Positions 44,201-53,943 of a stretch of DNA of 64,000 nt are shown here, in pieces (the stretch's first letter is position 1; each line of letters starts with the position of its first letter). The notes beneath the pieces were generated by a model, which saw only the letters and a program-made list of their open reading frames with translations, did not search any database and was not told the origin of the DNA. The position numbers and the translations under genes were made by a program. This stretch comes from Hexactinellida sp. DTS-2022 (lineage: Eukaryota > Porifera > Hexactinellida): the NCBI GenBank assembly GCA_028753945.1, contig JAPNXP010000009.1, forward strand, positions 1,674,001 to 1,738,000, written 5' to 3'.

Positions 44201-46316
44201 GAATTACCTCTTCACTACTTCCACCACGCTCTTTTGATAGTCGTTTACTTCTTTTGTCATCAATAGATTTTGATTTTTCCAATGGTTTCTTCTCAAAGTT
44301 GACATACACCCCATTCTTGTTAAATTTGGATTTACTTGTTGGAAAGTATTCAATCTGAATAGATTCAATGCTTGTTAGGTATTTGAGTAGACTTCCTATG
44401 CATCGTAACAGTTGATTCTTCATGGAGTTGTCTAGCTCTGTATTCTGGAATTCTGGAATTGACTTGAGGTATTTTTGAGTTTCTAAATAAATTAATAAGT
44501 AATAACCTCTAAGATAATAACCGCGAGATGTTGTCATAAGTGAACTCCGGAATATAATTTTTATTAATTTACTATTAATTCAAAAATTTGAATTTAATCT
44601 CGAAGGATTATCTGTAGGAATGCAAATATTTCAATGATAACTTAATTATAATTTACTTTTCACTTTTATTTTTTCTTAAATAGCACATGCACAATAGGGC
44701 TTCTAAATGTGAATATTCGCGATATAAAACTTATATGGTGCAACAATCTTACAGGTGCGGCAGGTTGATTTCCAATATCAGGGGCTTACACAATGCTAAA
44801 ATTAAATGGACTGAAACCGCTAAAACCAAGTGCAAATTCATGTGTGGTGCAACGGACCACAAATCAATTGCACTTAGTTTTAGCGGTCGATTTTGTACAT
44901 AGATAGTCCGTCGCCGTACCGCTTTTGAAAAGGATGTGCATCGGCTCATTTTGCATTAGAGTTCAACATACAATGCAACAGTTTAATCATTAATAATGAG
45001 CTTGATTTTGTGATCCTAATTTGAACTTTCCATATATATTTGATACATGTTTTCTTCAAGTTGGCTTATTACAGTAAAGCTCGGTTAGTTACAACCAAGT
45101 TTGTGATAGTACTATGTCTTTATTTGCTGTAGGGTCAAATATTTAAATATACTATTAATTTTTCGAGTTCTACTGAGATACAGAGAGCTTAAATGCATGC
45201 TAAATTGCTAATAAATTAATGATGAAGTTTTCTCGTTCTAAACTCACCAGATAGTAAATCCACAGTTACATCAATGAACCCATTCCCGGAAAGGTTACCA
45301 TCCATCAACTTCCCACCTAAATAACGCAACATTTTATACTATATAATTTTTCAAACTCTCAATGGACAACTATTACTGAGCTTAAATCAGTTTAGGTCTG
45401 CATATAGTACCAATATTACAGTTGCATATTTATGTTACGAAGGAGAGCTATTTATCCTGTATCCACTTACACATTGGTTACCGTAATCAACTTTTATGGA
45501 ATATTGACTACTTCTATAATGCTCCAAGAAAGGATACTTACTTTGTAAAATTCCTTCGATGTGAATTTGCTTGTTAACTTTTTCCGTACCAGGAGCAAAG
45601 TACCCGTACCCTAGTTATTTGTTACCATTAATTAGTTAAATTAAAGCAGGTCTATTTATTGTAAACTATTATTCGTCTACTTAATATATAAAACTTTTAT
45701 TATGAACAAACAACTTGGTACGATTTAAGTCCAGAGCGGACCATGAGTCATGGGTCACGGGCCAACGTCCTTAAACAACGAATTTATCAATTTGGGAGTA
45801 TTTTGACAGTCATTGCAACAACAAATGGTTTTTCTTGTTTTTAAGATCGTAATGAACTTAAATGAACGAATAGTATTTTCAGGGATACTGTTTGGATACT
45901 TTTAACGATAATTTATTTTTAGCATCAAAAGAAACAGCCGGCAACGTCGTTAAACCAAGAATTTATCAATTTGGGAGTCTTTTGACAGTCATTGCAGCAA
46001 AAAATGGTTTTTCTTGATTTTAAGGTCTTAAATGAATGTAAATGAACGAAGTGTAATTTCTGGGGTGCTGTTTGGACACTTTTAACGATAAAGCATTTTT
46101 AGCATGGAAAGAAACATACGGCAACGTGACTCACGGCTCTGTGACCATGACCCATTTGAAATTTCGATGTTTGTCCAGTTATAATACGAATAACTTATCA
46201 TCATCGTCGTGACTATGCGTATAGAATTACTAGATTAATGCAAGGAACATAATCATGCCTATGAGAATTCAAATTTACCCAGAAACAGTACAGGCTGTTT
46301 CTTTGGTATTAATAGT
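41223..46316 (-). CDS. Unrecognised six-exon gene with a C-terminal PH-like region
   Basis: Exons in transcript order: 46279-46316, 45542-45610, 45248-45316, 44208-44482, 43435-43772 and 41223-41748. All have GT-AG borders, and phases agree at each junction (1, 1, 1, 0, 2). The product starts PKKQPVLFLGYGYFAP, continues IHIEGILQSGKLMDGNLSG and FIDVTVDLL, then a helical segment (NSMKNQLLRCIGSLLKYLTS), a basic linker (KRSKRLSKERGG), a long Ser/Asn-rich linker, and a PH-like end (NYSLCISNDDLNMFLAFKSE, then CNKWKEDIKK). The stop is at 41223. The first exon is not found: 46279 begins in the middle of a codon. If the donor at 44207 is skipped, exon 4 runs to a stop at 44145. Codon use is AT-rich. 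Intron 5 holds repeat copy 3, and intron 4 holds a MITE. No family was recognised. Confidence 0.6.
41828..43228. repeat. Mini-hairpin-headed repeat, copy 3 (in intron 5)
   Basis: Head ACGAGCCCTTCGGTCTCGGT, then CGCTTCGCGAC, AAAAGTCGCTTCGCGACTTT, GGCCGCTTCGCGGCC. Tail GGACAAACACACACACACAC.. CGCTTTTAATATACAGAT at about 43180-43228. At 1.4 kb it is longer than copies 1 and 2 and includes the palindrome at 42251-42331. Whether the whole stretch is one element is not certain. Confidence 0.6.
42251..42331. repeat. 81-bp near-perfect palindrome
   Basis: Arms CTCTGCATAATAATGGTTTA and TAAACCATTATTATGCAGAG close on an inner hairpin GAATAAGACCGC TACG CGGTCTTATTC. Confidence 0.85.
43829..44080. mobile_element. 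MITE with GCCGTATTCAC ends (in intron 4)
   Basis: GCCGTATTCACTAAG appears at 43891 and in a variant form at 43829, and its complement TAGTGAATACGGCC ends at 44080. Inside are many AAGTTCGAACTTA-type inverted repeats. This GGCCGTATTCAC end type is common in animal MITEs. Confidence 0.75.
44538..45247. other. Intron 3 of the six-exon gene, with a hairpin
   Basis: Bases 44816-44887 form a 72-base hairpin: ACCGCTAAAACCAAGTGCAA pairs with TTGCACTTAGTTTTAGCGGT, with an inner TGTGGTGCAACGGACCACA stem. No known RNA family was recognised. Confidence 0.6.
45764..46130. repeat. Two tandem units of about 179 bp (intron 1)
   Basis: AATTTATCAATTTGGGAG starts at 45781 and again at 45960. The units share TTTTGACAGTCATTGCA, AATGGTTTTTCTTG, and ACTTTTAACGATAA..TTTTTAGCAT. 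The first unit is preceded, and both are followed, by GGC(C)AACGT(G/C). Confidence 0.82.
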
Positions 46317-46647
46317 CTACCCAAGTTAATTAATTGACTGGCATCATACATATATTTATGTCGTATTGTGTTACAGAATGTTAAGATGCTAAAAATAGAT
46401 ATTTAACAATGGGTAACAGTGACACGATGGGTCAATGGGTCACCAATGTTGACGGTCCACTCTGGATTTAACAGCTTCATAGAGTTTATACTAATTTTGA
46501 GTTCACCTATTATTAAGGTCCTCTACTATGATTTTTTTGGCCCCTTGAATGTTCATAATAAAAAGAGCCTGCCAATAATGATTCATCAGCAATAAGTTGC
46601 AAATACAAGATTATTATTTACACTGTATACTATCTGATATAAAAAAA

Positions 46648-47457
46648 TTAATCAAAATTGATACTCTGAGTTAGGTCCTCCATTTTGCATTCAGTTGCTT
46701 CTTCTATCTTGTTTGTCAGAACAATTTTGCCTTCCTTCACTGTCCAGTACCAGATGGTTTGTTCGCTTGTGAAAACGAAATGCCAGGTACTGTTCTTTCT
46801 GGTTTTTACCTTCGTGAACACGTTTTTCAGTCTCAGACCTTCGACAAAAGATTTTAGAGCAGTATTCAGTTGGACTGATTTATCTTTGTTTCCCATAATC
46901 TTTGTAATATCGAGTCTCTTCAATGCTATTTTATCGCTTTCGAATACTGGGCTAACCAAGTTGGTGCAACCGCTCTCCTTGTTTGAAGTAACGTAAAACA
47001 GCCTCATTTCTGTATCTTGGTTCCTTGCCTGAGTCTCCATGTAGTATCCAACTTCACCGATGGTGAGGTAGTTTGTTGTAATGAGTGACTTCCATTCTTT
47101 CGTGTCAACCAGAGCATACGTTCTCTCTTCATGATCAACCTTTACTTCCCCTTCGTCATGAGGTTCCAGTGTATTAGGAATCACAGCTTGAGTTACGAGT
47201 GTGTATTTGGTGAATGGGTAAATGTACGTTTCTTCTGGCAGCTGTGAGATTAGCGCAGATAGAATCTCTTCGTGGTCATCCCAGCGAATGCGATTCCCTA
47301 TTGATTCATTCATTGAGTTTTCAAGAAACACTTTATTTAGATTAGTGGGCCTCGTGCCTCCTATTATGCTCAGCCTCGGATCATACACCGAATCCACTTT
47401 CTCCCGTACGGTTACTTTTGGTCTTTTGTGCCCATTGGAAGATCCTATGCAGCCCAT
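46648..47457 (-). CDS. Unrecognised MGC-type (probably lipid-anchored) protein
   Basis: 269 aa in one exon, start MGCIGSSNGHKRPK at 47457. Gly2-Cys3 with Ser6 is the usual N-myristoylation plus palmitoylation signal, so a membrane-attached cytoplasmic protein is inferred. The body alternates strands and helices (EILSALISQLPEETYIYPFT; TYALVDTKEWKSLITTNYLT; LRLKNVFTKVKTRKNSTWHF; TIWYWTVKEGKIVLTNK). The last part, FVFTSEQTIWYWTV, looks like a beta-rich PH-like segment, but no family was recognised. It diverges from RTCA across 313 bp. Confidence 0.7.
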   Translation of the reverse strand: MGCIGSSNGHKRPKVTVREKVDSVYDPRLSIIGGTRPTNLNKVFLENSMNESIGNRIRWDDHEEILSALISQLPEETYIYPFTKYTLVTQAVIPNTLEPHDEGEVKVDHEERTYALVDTKEWKSLITTNYLTIGEVGYYMETQARNQDTEMRLFYVTSNKESGCTNLVSPVFESDKIALKRLDITKIMGNKDKSVQLNTALKSFVEGLRLKNVFTKVKTRKNSTWHFVFTSEQTIWYWTVKEGKIVLTNKIEEATECKMEDLTQSINFD

Positions 47458-47770
47458 CTTTATTGCAGATTCAATTCGTATGAATTTATTCTTGTTCTTG
47501 CAAGAACTTGTAACATTTATGAATTATTTATGCCTACTCGATTCTACGTATTTCAAATACAATGTTGTTTAGCAATTATAATTCAAGTGATATATTACAG
47601 CTTTTATTTCTTGGAATTAGGGCAGATAATCAATATTTTACTGTGCCCAGTTCTAATTTCGTTGCCTTATATTGATTACTACACTACTACGGATAATATA
47701 ATATTACATGATAATAATATGTTATAGTTCCTGGGGGTTAATTGAGCTGATTTATTTATTTATTTTTAGA
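47458..47770. promoter_or_regulatory. Divergent intergenic region, probable two-way promoter
   Basis: 313 bp lie between the starts of the MGC gene (-) and RTCA (+). It is AT-rich and ends in a pyrimidine-rich TTATTTATTTATTTTTAG directly before the RTCA ATG, which looks like an acceptor site. Confidence 0.4.
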
Positions 47771-48877
47771 ATGGCTGCAAAGAGTGTGTTGACCGTTATA
47801 GACGGTAGTTTAAAGGAGGGAGGGGGGCAGATTTTAAGAATTTCAGCCTCCGTTGCCTGTATTTGCGGAATTCCTCTTAGAATCGAGAACATCCGCGGCG
47901 GCAGAACTAAGCCGGGGCTGCAGAGGCAGCATCTGATGGGAATTAAGCTAGTTTCCCAGATCTGCTCCGGACGCCTGCAAGGAGCAGAGTTGTTGTCGCA
48001 GGAGATAGTTTTGAGTCCGGCCTCCATCTCTGGAGGTAGCTACAGCTCGGACATAAAGAGTGCTGGCAGCGTGATGCTGCTGCTGCAGGTGGCACTGCCC
48101 TGTCTGCTGTTCGCCGATAAGAACAGCAGTGTCAGTCTGAGGGGAGGAACCAATGCTAGCTTTGCCCCGCAAGTCGACCACACAGCACTGGTGTTCTGTC
48201 CCATCTCGAAGAGATTCGGGATTAACTTCGATATCAACATTGTGAGGCGAGGCTACTTCCCCAAGGGGGGCGGCGAGGTTAAGGTGGACATAGAGCCGGT
48301 CAGGAAGCTGAGTGCCGTGTCTCTGCAGGATATGGGGGAGGTCACGGAGGTTATCGGCGTAGTCTTTGTGGCTGGAAATTGCCCCAAAAAGGTTCTGCAC
48401 GCAATGGCCGACACGGCCGAGGCGCTACTAGCCAAGTCCCTGCCCGGAGCAAAGCTGCAGCTGGAGCGACAGCAGAACGCTCACGCGCTGGACACGGCGA
48501 GCGGACTGGTGCTGTGCGCCGTGACCAGCACCGGGTGCCGGCTGGGCGGGTCCTGTCTGGGCAGCGCGAGCGAACTGCCCGAGCTGACGGCGGAGAAGGC
48601 AGCGGAGGAGCTGCTGGAGAGCGTGGGGCACCGCGCCTGCGTGGACAAGTGGACGCAGGACCAGATCGTGCTGCTGATGGCGCTGGCAGAGGGCAGGTCG
48701 GTGGTCAGGTGCGGACCCCTCACTCTGCACACAGAGACAGCCATGTATGTGGCCGAACAGCTGATGGGAGTTAAGTTCGCTGTTAAGCCGGCAGATCCGA
48801 CCAGAGAGGACTGCAAGAAGTACCCTTGCTTCATTGAGTGCGAAGGCATAGGAAAGCTGAATCCTCATTTTAAATAG
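47771..48877 (+). CDS. RTCA: RNA 3'-terminal phosphate cyclase
   Basis: 368 aa, intronless, the usual length (about 366 in vertebrates). It converts RNA 3'-phosphate ends to 2',3'-cyclic phosphates using ATP through an enzyme-AMP intermediate. Motifs: DGSLKEGGGQILR near residue 11-24, RGGRTKPGLQRQHL near 43-56, GSVMLLLQVALPCLLF near 98, RRGYFPKGGGEV near 160, and LHTETAMYVAEQL near 318, whose His is the expected AMP-accepting residue. Start MAAKSVLTVIDG is preferred over the in-frame ATG 63 bases upstream, because family members begin just before the VIDG motif. It is followed after 103 bp by WDR12 on the same strand. An acceptor-like TTTTTAG lies one base before the ATG. Confidence 0.96.
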   Translation: MAAKSVLTVIDGSLKEGGGQILRISASVACICGIPLRIENIRGGRTKPGLQRQHLMGIKLVSQICSGRLQGAELLSQEIVLSPASISGGSYSSDIKSAGSVMLLLQVALPCLLFADKNSSVSLRGGTNASFAPQVDHTALVFCPISKRFGINFDINIVRRGYFPKGGGEVKVDIEPVRKLSAVSLQDMGEVTEVIGVVFVAGNCPKKVLHAMADTAEALLAKSLPGAKLQLERQQNAHALDTASGLVLCAVTSTGCRLGGSCLGSASELPELTAEKAAEELLESVGHRACVDKWTQDQIVLLMALAEGRSVVRCGPLTLHTETAMYVAEQLMGVKFAVKPADPTREDCKKYPCFIECEGIGKLNPHFK

Positions 48878-48980
48878 TCAATTTTAGTAAAATTTTATTC
48901 ATTGCAGAGTATTAGCTATTTCATTCAGATTGTTCTTACCACGTAGAATATAATAGGTGTGTCTTCTAATTAGTTCTGTT

Positions 48981-50189
48981 ATGTCGAAGCAAGTTCAGGT
49001 CCTGTTGAGGAATAAGGAGTCTAGGTATTCAATTCCGCCTACAAACCTCTCCGTGTCCGTGTCGATATCCTGGAAGGAGCTCAACAAGACCCTCCTAGCT
49101 CTCTTGCGGGAGCACGAGACGCCCGTCCCTGCAAACAACCCCGAGTTTGATTTTCTTATAAACGGCCAGCTGCTCGTATCCGACCTGCAGGAGTTCATAG
49201 CGTCTGGCGCTGTGGGCTCTGAGCAGCAGATAGAAATTGAATATTTCGAGAGGAAGCCCCCGCCTTCCCAGCCGCGGCTGCTGCCGCACCCCGACTGGGT
49301 CTCCGCCCTCGCGCTGGCGGGCCCGCGGGTCCTGACAGGCTGCTACGACGGCGTCGCCAGGAGCTGGGACCTCGGCACTCACTCGCTCCTTTCAGAACTC
49401 AGCTGTCACACTGAGCCCATCAGCGGCGTCGCTTCTCTCGGCGAGCAGCTGTTCGCGACAGCCTCCCACGACGAGTCGGTCTGTTTCTGGGGAGGGCCCC
49501 TGTCCGAGCCTCCGCGCTGCCTGTTCCGGGGGCGACACTCGCAGCCCGTGGCCTGTCTGGCTGCGGGCGCGGGCGGGACTCTGCTGGCTAGCGGGTCGTG
49601 GGACCGCGTTGTGAAGGTGTGGCCAGTCGGTTCTATGCTAGACGGCACCATGGACACAGGGGAGGACAGCTCGCAGCCGCTCCCGGTGTCTCCGCTGTCC
49701 GCACTGGAGGGTCACACGGACACGGTGTCGGGCTGCGTCTGGGGCAGAGAGCGACTGGTCTCCTGCTCCTGGGACCAGAGCCTGCAGTTCTGGGACGTGT
49801 CCACCGAGCAGAGCGTGCGGGCCCTGGCCAGCAGCCGGGCGCTGCTGTCCGTCTCGGAGAGCAGACACAGCGGGCTGGTGGCCACTGGGGGGACCGATAA
49901 CGTGGTTAGAGTGTGGAACAGCAGGGATAGCGAGCCGACTGTGATACGCCTGGTGCTCAGGGGGCACACGGGGTGGGTGTGTGCGGTGGTCTGGTCGCAG
50001 CAGACGGAGCATCAGCTGATCTCCGGGTCTTACGACGGGTCCATTAAGCATTGGGACATTCGGAACTCCAAGTCCCCAGTGTACACAGTGGGGGCGCACA
50101 AGAAGAAACTGCTGTGCATGGACTGGGAGGACGGAGGGAATGTTGCCAGCGGGGGAGAAGATTCCCAATTAGTTGTTTCAAGATTCTAG
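48981..50189 (+). CDS. WDR12: Ribosome biogenesis protein WDR12/Ytm1
   Basis: 402 aa, intronless. An NLE (Notchless-like) N-terminal domain spans about residues 4-85 (VQVLLRNKESRYSIPP; FDFLINGQLLVSDLQEFI), followed by a WD40 propeller, with blades ending RSWDLG, VCFWGG, VKVWPVG, LQFWDVS, VRVWNSR, IKHWDIR and a last VVSRF. WDR12 works with PES1 and BOP1 in the PeBoW complex, which matures the 60S subunit in the nucleolus; its NLE domain contacts the AAA ATPase midasin. Start MSKQVQVLL is chosen because it directly precedes the NLE domain; an in-frame ATG 24 bases upstream is also possible. Coding sequence is GC-rich. Confidence 0.96.
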   Translation: MSKQVQVLLRNKESRYSIPPTNLSVSVSISWKELNKTLLALLREHETPVPANNPEFDFLINGQLLVSDLQEFIASGAVGSEQQIEIEYFERKPPPSQPRLLPHPDWVSALALAGPRVLTGCYDGVARSWDLGTHSLLSELSCHTEPISGVASLGEQLFATASHDESVCFWGGPLSEPPRCLFRGRHSQPVACLAAGAGGTLLASGSWDRVVKVWPVGSMLDGTMDTGEDSSQPLPVSPLSALEGHTDTVSGCVWGRERLVSCSWDQSLQFWDVSTEQSVRALASSRALLSVSESRHSGLVATGGTDNVVRVWNSRDSEPTVIRLVLRGHTGWVCAVVWSQQTEHQLISGSYDGSIKHWDIRNSKSPVYTVGAHKKKLLCMDWEDGGNVASGGEDSQLVVSRF

Positions 50190-50613
50190 TGCTCATTCGC
50201 TCATTAAGAGTATCAGGTAGTTTATAATTATTAAATTATTGCTATAAATACACATCTGCTAGAATCTTTTGATTCTCTACTCAGGTTATGTCAGAATTAC
50301 TTTCTGACATCACCTGAGTATTATAATTAGAAACGAGGTATATGGGTTTATACCGTTATATAACTTATTTATTCAGTTACAACCCTTGGTATTTAGCATT
50401 TGGGTCGTTTAAACGGTCGACTTAAGTAACGTTTGAATAGCCCCTTAGAGAGCGAGTATAATTAATTGGTACGTACTGTATTATTTCTAAATTTAGAATA
50501 TTAATGTAATGAGAATTGGTAGTAATTCCTTATCAAACAATGTTCTATAAATATACCATCCAGTATACCAATTAACATTTAATTAATACTATTTTCAAGT
50601 CTTTCTAGCTAGA
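50190..50613. other. WDR12-ABCE1 spacer with a hairpin
   Basis: Bases 50280-50318 form a hairpin: CTCAGGTTATGTCAGAA pairs with TTCTGACATCACCTGAG around a five-base loop. It may act in 3' end formation or be a small MITE. The spacer ends TTTCTAGCTAGA directly before the ABCE1 ATG. Confidence 0.6.
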
Positions 50614-52419
50614 ATGGCTGAAAAGCAGAAGTTGACTCGAATAGCGGTTGTGAGTGGCGACCGGTGTAAGCCGAAGCGCTGTCGGCAGGAGTGCCGCAAG
50701 GGCTGTCCCGTTAACAAGACGGGCAAGCAGTGCATTGACGTGGTTTCCGACAGCAAGATAGCCTACATATCCGAGATCCTCTGCATCGGCTGCGGCATCT
50801 GTACCAAGCGGTGTCCCTTCGAAGCCATCTCCATCATAAACCTCCCTTCCAACCTGGAGAAGGACACCACTCATCGCTACAGCGCCAACTCATTCAAGCT
50901 GCACCGGCTGCCCATGCCGCGCCCGGGCCAGGTGCTGGGGCTCGTGGGCACCAACGGAATCGGAAAATCAACCGCACTCAAGATCCTCGCCGGGAAGCTG
51001 AAGCCCAACCTGGGCCGGTGGGACCAGCCGCCCGACTGGAAGGACATCCTGATCCACTTCCGCGGCTCCGAGCTGCAGAGCTACTTCATGCGTGTGCTGG
51101 AGGACAAGGTTAAGGCCGTGATTAAGCCGCAGTCCGTGGACCAGATCCCCAAGGCCGTGAAGGGGACGGTGCAGCAGCTGCTGGACAAGAAGGACGAGAA
51201 GAAGGAGCAGGGGCGCTACACCAAGATGTTCGACCTGGAGAAGCTCCGCGAGAGAGACATCTCGGAGCTGTCCGGGGGAGAGCTGCAGAGGTTCGCCTGC
51301 GCCCTGGCCTGTCTGCAGCAGGCGGACGTGTTCATGTTCGACGAGCCCTCCTCCTTCCTGGACGTAAAGCAGCGTCTGAACGCGGCGCAGGCCATCCGGG
51401 CTCTGCTCTGTCCCGACAACTACGTGGTGGTGGTGGAGCACGACCTGTCCGTGCTGGACTACCTCTCGGACTTCATCTGCTGTCTCTACGGGGTCCCCGG
51501 GGTCTACGGGGTGGTCACGCTCCCCGCGAGCGTCCGGGAGGGGATCAACATATTCCTGGACGGGTTCGTCCCGACGGAGAACCTCAGGTTCCGCCCCACC
51601 AGCCTCATATTTAAGGTGGCGGAGACCACGGAGACCGAGGAGGTTAAGCGCATCCGCCGCTACGCGTACCCCGACATGGAGAAGACGCTGGGGGACTTCC
51701 ATCTGGCCGTGCAGGAGGGGGAGTTCACGGACTCCGAGATAATCGTGCTGCTGGGCGAGAACGGGACCGGGAAGACCACCTTCATTCGAATGCTGGCCGG
51801 ACTCACGCCCCCTGAGAGCGGGATCGAGGTGCCGCAGCTCAACGTGAGCTACAAGCCGCAGAAGATCTCCCCCTCCTTCGACGGGACAGTGCAACAGCTG
51901 CTGCACGCCAAGATCCGAGAGGCGTACATACACCCGCAGTTCATCAGTGACGTCATAAAGCCGCTCTGCATGGAGAGTGTGTACGGACTCTCTGTGAAGC
52001 ATTTGTCGGGCGGAGAGCTGCAGCGAGTGGCCATCACGCTCTGTCTCGGGAAACCAGCTGACATATACCTGGTGGACGAGCCGTCCGCCTATCTGGACTC
52101 GGAACAGCGACTGGTCACCTCTAAGGTGATAAAGCGATTCATACTGCACGCCAAGAAGACCGCTTTTATAGTGGAGCACGACTTCATCATGGCTACCTAT
52201 CTAGCGGATCAGGTTATTGTCTTTGAGGGAATGCCTTCTGTCGACACGGTTGCTACGAGTCCGCAGATCCTATTAACCGGAATAAATAAGTTTCTCAAAT
52301 CGTTGGAGATAACATTCCGACGCGACCCAACCAACCACCGACCCAGGATTAACAAACTGCACTCAGTCAAGGATGCTGAGCAGAAGGCAAGCGGGAACTA
52401 TTTCTTTATCGACTCTTAA
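50614..52419 (+). CDS. ABCE1: ABCE1/Rli1 ribosome recycling ATPase
   Basis: 601 aa, intronless (human about 599). An N-terminal domain carries eight Fe-S cysteines in residues 18-68 ([27 protein letters not shown]). NBD1: Walker [10 protein letters not shown] near 111, signature [10 protein letters not shown], Walker [15 protein letters not shown]-loop [17 protein letters not shown]2: GENGTGKTT near 381, [36 protein letters not shown]. It splits post-termination 80S ribosomes in the cytoplasm and takes part in initiation and 60S export. All catalytic motifs are present and the frame is complete. Strong GC-rich codon bias fits high expression. It is the third plus-strand housekeeping gene in a row. 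Confidence 0.98.
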   Translation: MAEKQKLTRIAVVSGDRCKPKRCRQECRKGCPVNKTGKQCIDVVSDSKIAYISEILCIGCGICTKRCPFEAISIINLPSNLEKDTTHRYSANSFKLHRLPMPRPGQVLGLVGTNGIGKSTALKILAGKLKPNLGRWDQPPDWKDILIHFRGSELQSYFMRVLEDKVKAVIKPQSVDQIPKAVKGTVQQLLDKKDEKKEQGRYTKMFDLEKLRERDISELSGGELQRFACALACLQQADVFMFDEPSSFLDVKQRLNAAQAIRALLCPDNYVVVVEHDLSVLDYLSDFICCLYGVPGVYGVVTLPASVREGINIFLDGFVPTENLRFRPTSLIFKVAETTETEEVKRIRRYAYPDMEKTLGDFHLAVQEGEFTDSEIIVLLGENGTGKTTFIRMLAGLTPPESGIEVPQLNVSYKPQKISPSFDGTVQQLLHAKIREAYIHPQFISDVIKPLCMESVYGLSVKHLSGGELQRVAITLCLGKPADIYLVDEPSAYLDSEQRLVTSKVIKRFILHAKKTAFIVEHDFIMATYLADQVIVFEGMPSVDTVATSPQILLTGINKFLKSLEITFRRDPTNHRPRINKLHSVKDAEQKASGNYFFIDS

Positions 52420-52918
52420 TCGCTCCGTCGGAAAAGCGCGGTATCCGCCCTCAGGGCCGATCCACGGTTCTTTTGTATTGGCTATGTACTGACATCAGTC
52501 AGTAGGCTAATGGACTTATTGGTGTATTCTTAGAAATGACTTCATAGTAGAAATTTGCTTTTAGGAAAATTGCCTGATCTATTGGGTGTTTCACTCACAT
52601 AACTTTATAGTCAATCCACAGCAGGAATTTTCTAGGATTTCTTGGCTGGCACTTTATAATGGCACCCCAAAGGCGTTACATGATCAGTATATAATTCATT
52701 GGTGCGGGATTATTTGAAGGAGGTAAATATACACAAAACCCAAAAAGGGGTTTATCCTTCAAATTCTGGGTCAGTCACCTGGCACCTAATCGAATACACT
52801 GCAAGATCCTTGGCACCTCAACCGATGCAGGCTGGCACCTAGATAACCCCTGATCCCCACATTCTTATAAGAACAGTAGTCTGATTAGGGGTATACTATA
52901 TTTATAACTCTACTTAGG
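52420..52918. other. Spacer between ABCE1 and the EF-hand gene
   Basis: No gene. A loose hairpin lies near 52715-52765 (GAAGGAGGTAAAT..AAACCC AAAAA GGGGTTTATCCTTC), beside repeated TGGCACCT motifs at 52775-52845. It ends TCTACTTAG directly before G-ATG. Confidence 0.5.
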
Positions 52919-53621
52919 ATGGGACAGACGGAGAGCTCGCAGACGGGGCCCGCAGAGGGCGACCACTCAGATCTGGTGTCTCAGCTGTCCGCTCTCGAAG
53001 TGGCCGCGGTCAGCGAGTCATTCAAGGAGCTGCATGCCAAGGCAGGTCGGGACGGACACCTGGTGAATCTCGAGGCTTTCAGTCAGCATTTTAAGCTGCC
53101 CGTTTTGCTGGGGGAACGTCTCTTCTTCGCGCTTGATTGGAAGAAAACAAACACAATCGACTTTGACGAGTTCGTGTCCGGCGCGGCGATGCTGCTGCAC
53201 GGGTCTTTCCACGACAAGTGCCAGCTGCTGTTCTCTATGTTCAACATATCGGGCGGGCCCGGCGTCGACAGGAACGAGCTGAGCACCATGCTCAACATTA
53301 TTATGTCTTCCACACAACTCGTGCTAAAGGGCTGTGGGAAAATGCAGGTGCACTTGTACTATTCTAATTACGCTTAATTAATTTGATTCTTCTATTTGTT
53401 AACAGAACTCTGCATTATTGAACGAAGGCGCCATTTCAGACATAGTAGCCCAGTTAGTGGCGAAGGCATTCACCGAGTGTGACGTCAGCAGGACGAACAG
53501 GCTGTCTCCGGACGAGTTCGAGGTCTGGCTGCAGAACAACCCCGAGCTGGTGGAGCACCTCGTCAGGTGGACCCTGCCCCCTGACAGCCAGCTGGTGCAC
53601 AAGCTGGAGGGAGGTAGCTAG
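52919..53621 (+). CDS. EF-hand protein, N-myristoylation signal; may be exons 1-2 of TRAPPC12
   Basis: Exon 1 is 52919-53347. Exon 2 is 53406-53613 if spliced on, or to the stop at 53621, giving 214 aa. Start MGQTESSQ has Gly2 and Ser6, a myristoylation signal. EF-hand-like loops: DWKKTNTIDFDEF (weak), NISGGPGVDRNEL (weak) and DVSRTNRLSPDEF (closest to a calcium-binding loop). DKCQLLFSMFNISG is typical of EF-hand pairs in calcineurin-B-like or TLDc/MEAK7-type proteins. A donor-like GGAG|GTAGCT at 53614 lies just before the stop, and splicing to 53944 would keep frame with the TRAPPC12 exons. So it is either a separate small EF-hand gene or the N terminus of a fusion. Confidence 0.65.
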
Positions 53622-53749
53622 CTATTCATAGCCGGGACACTTATGTAGTGGGTTAATCGGGTCCCTATCCTGCCTATGGTATATGGTTAAGTTGATATTC
53701 AATGGGCACTGGTATCACACTCCCACGGTGCGTACAAACATCAGGGGGC

Positions 53750-53900
53750 CGTCGAAATTTGTTCGTATTATCCATAATTCGTATTATTCGGAGCCATTTA
53801 AATGCATTTGTATAGGCTGGGGGGATTAAACCATGTACTCCATAATTAACCGAGAATTCGCCTTATACGTGTTCGTATTAACGGGAGTCTATTGTATATT
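53750..53900. mobile_element. Degraded pogo-like MITE
   Basis: TTTGTTCGTATTATCCATAA at the left and CGTATTAACGGGAGTCTATT at the right recall the CGTTATAACGGGAGT ends of the intact pogo-like elements. It lies between the EF-hand exons and the TRAPPC12 exons. Confidence 0.6.
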
Positions 53901-53943
53901 GTATTGTGAGTCTCCCGATCTAATTAGTTAACATCCTATTTAG

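Noticed and set aside
44145..44207. Extension of exon 4 of the six-exon gene to the stop at 44145
   Set aside because: A GTAATT donor at 44207 restores phase with the next exon. The extension remains possible as an intron-retained form.
48957..48980. Upstream in-frame start for WDR12 (MCLLISSV)
   Set aside because: It adds residues not expected before the NLE domain; MSKQVQVLL fits the family better. It cannot be fully excluded.
47752..52179. Long minus-strand frames opposite RTCA, WDR12 and ABCE1 (up to 403 aa)
   Set aside because: The GC-rich coding strand creates stop-free antisense frames; none resembles a known protein.
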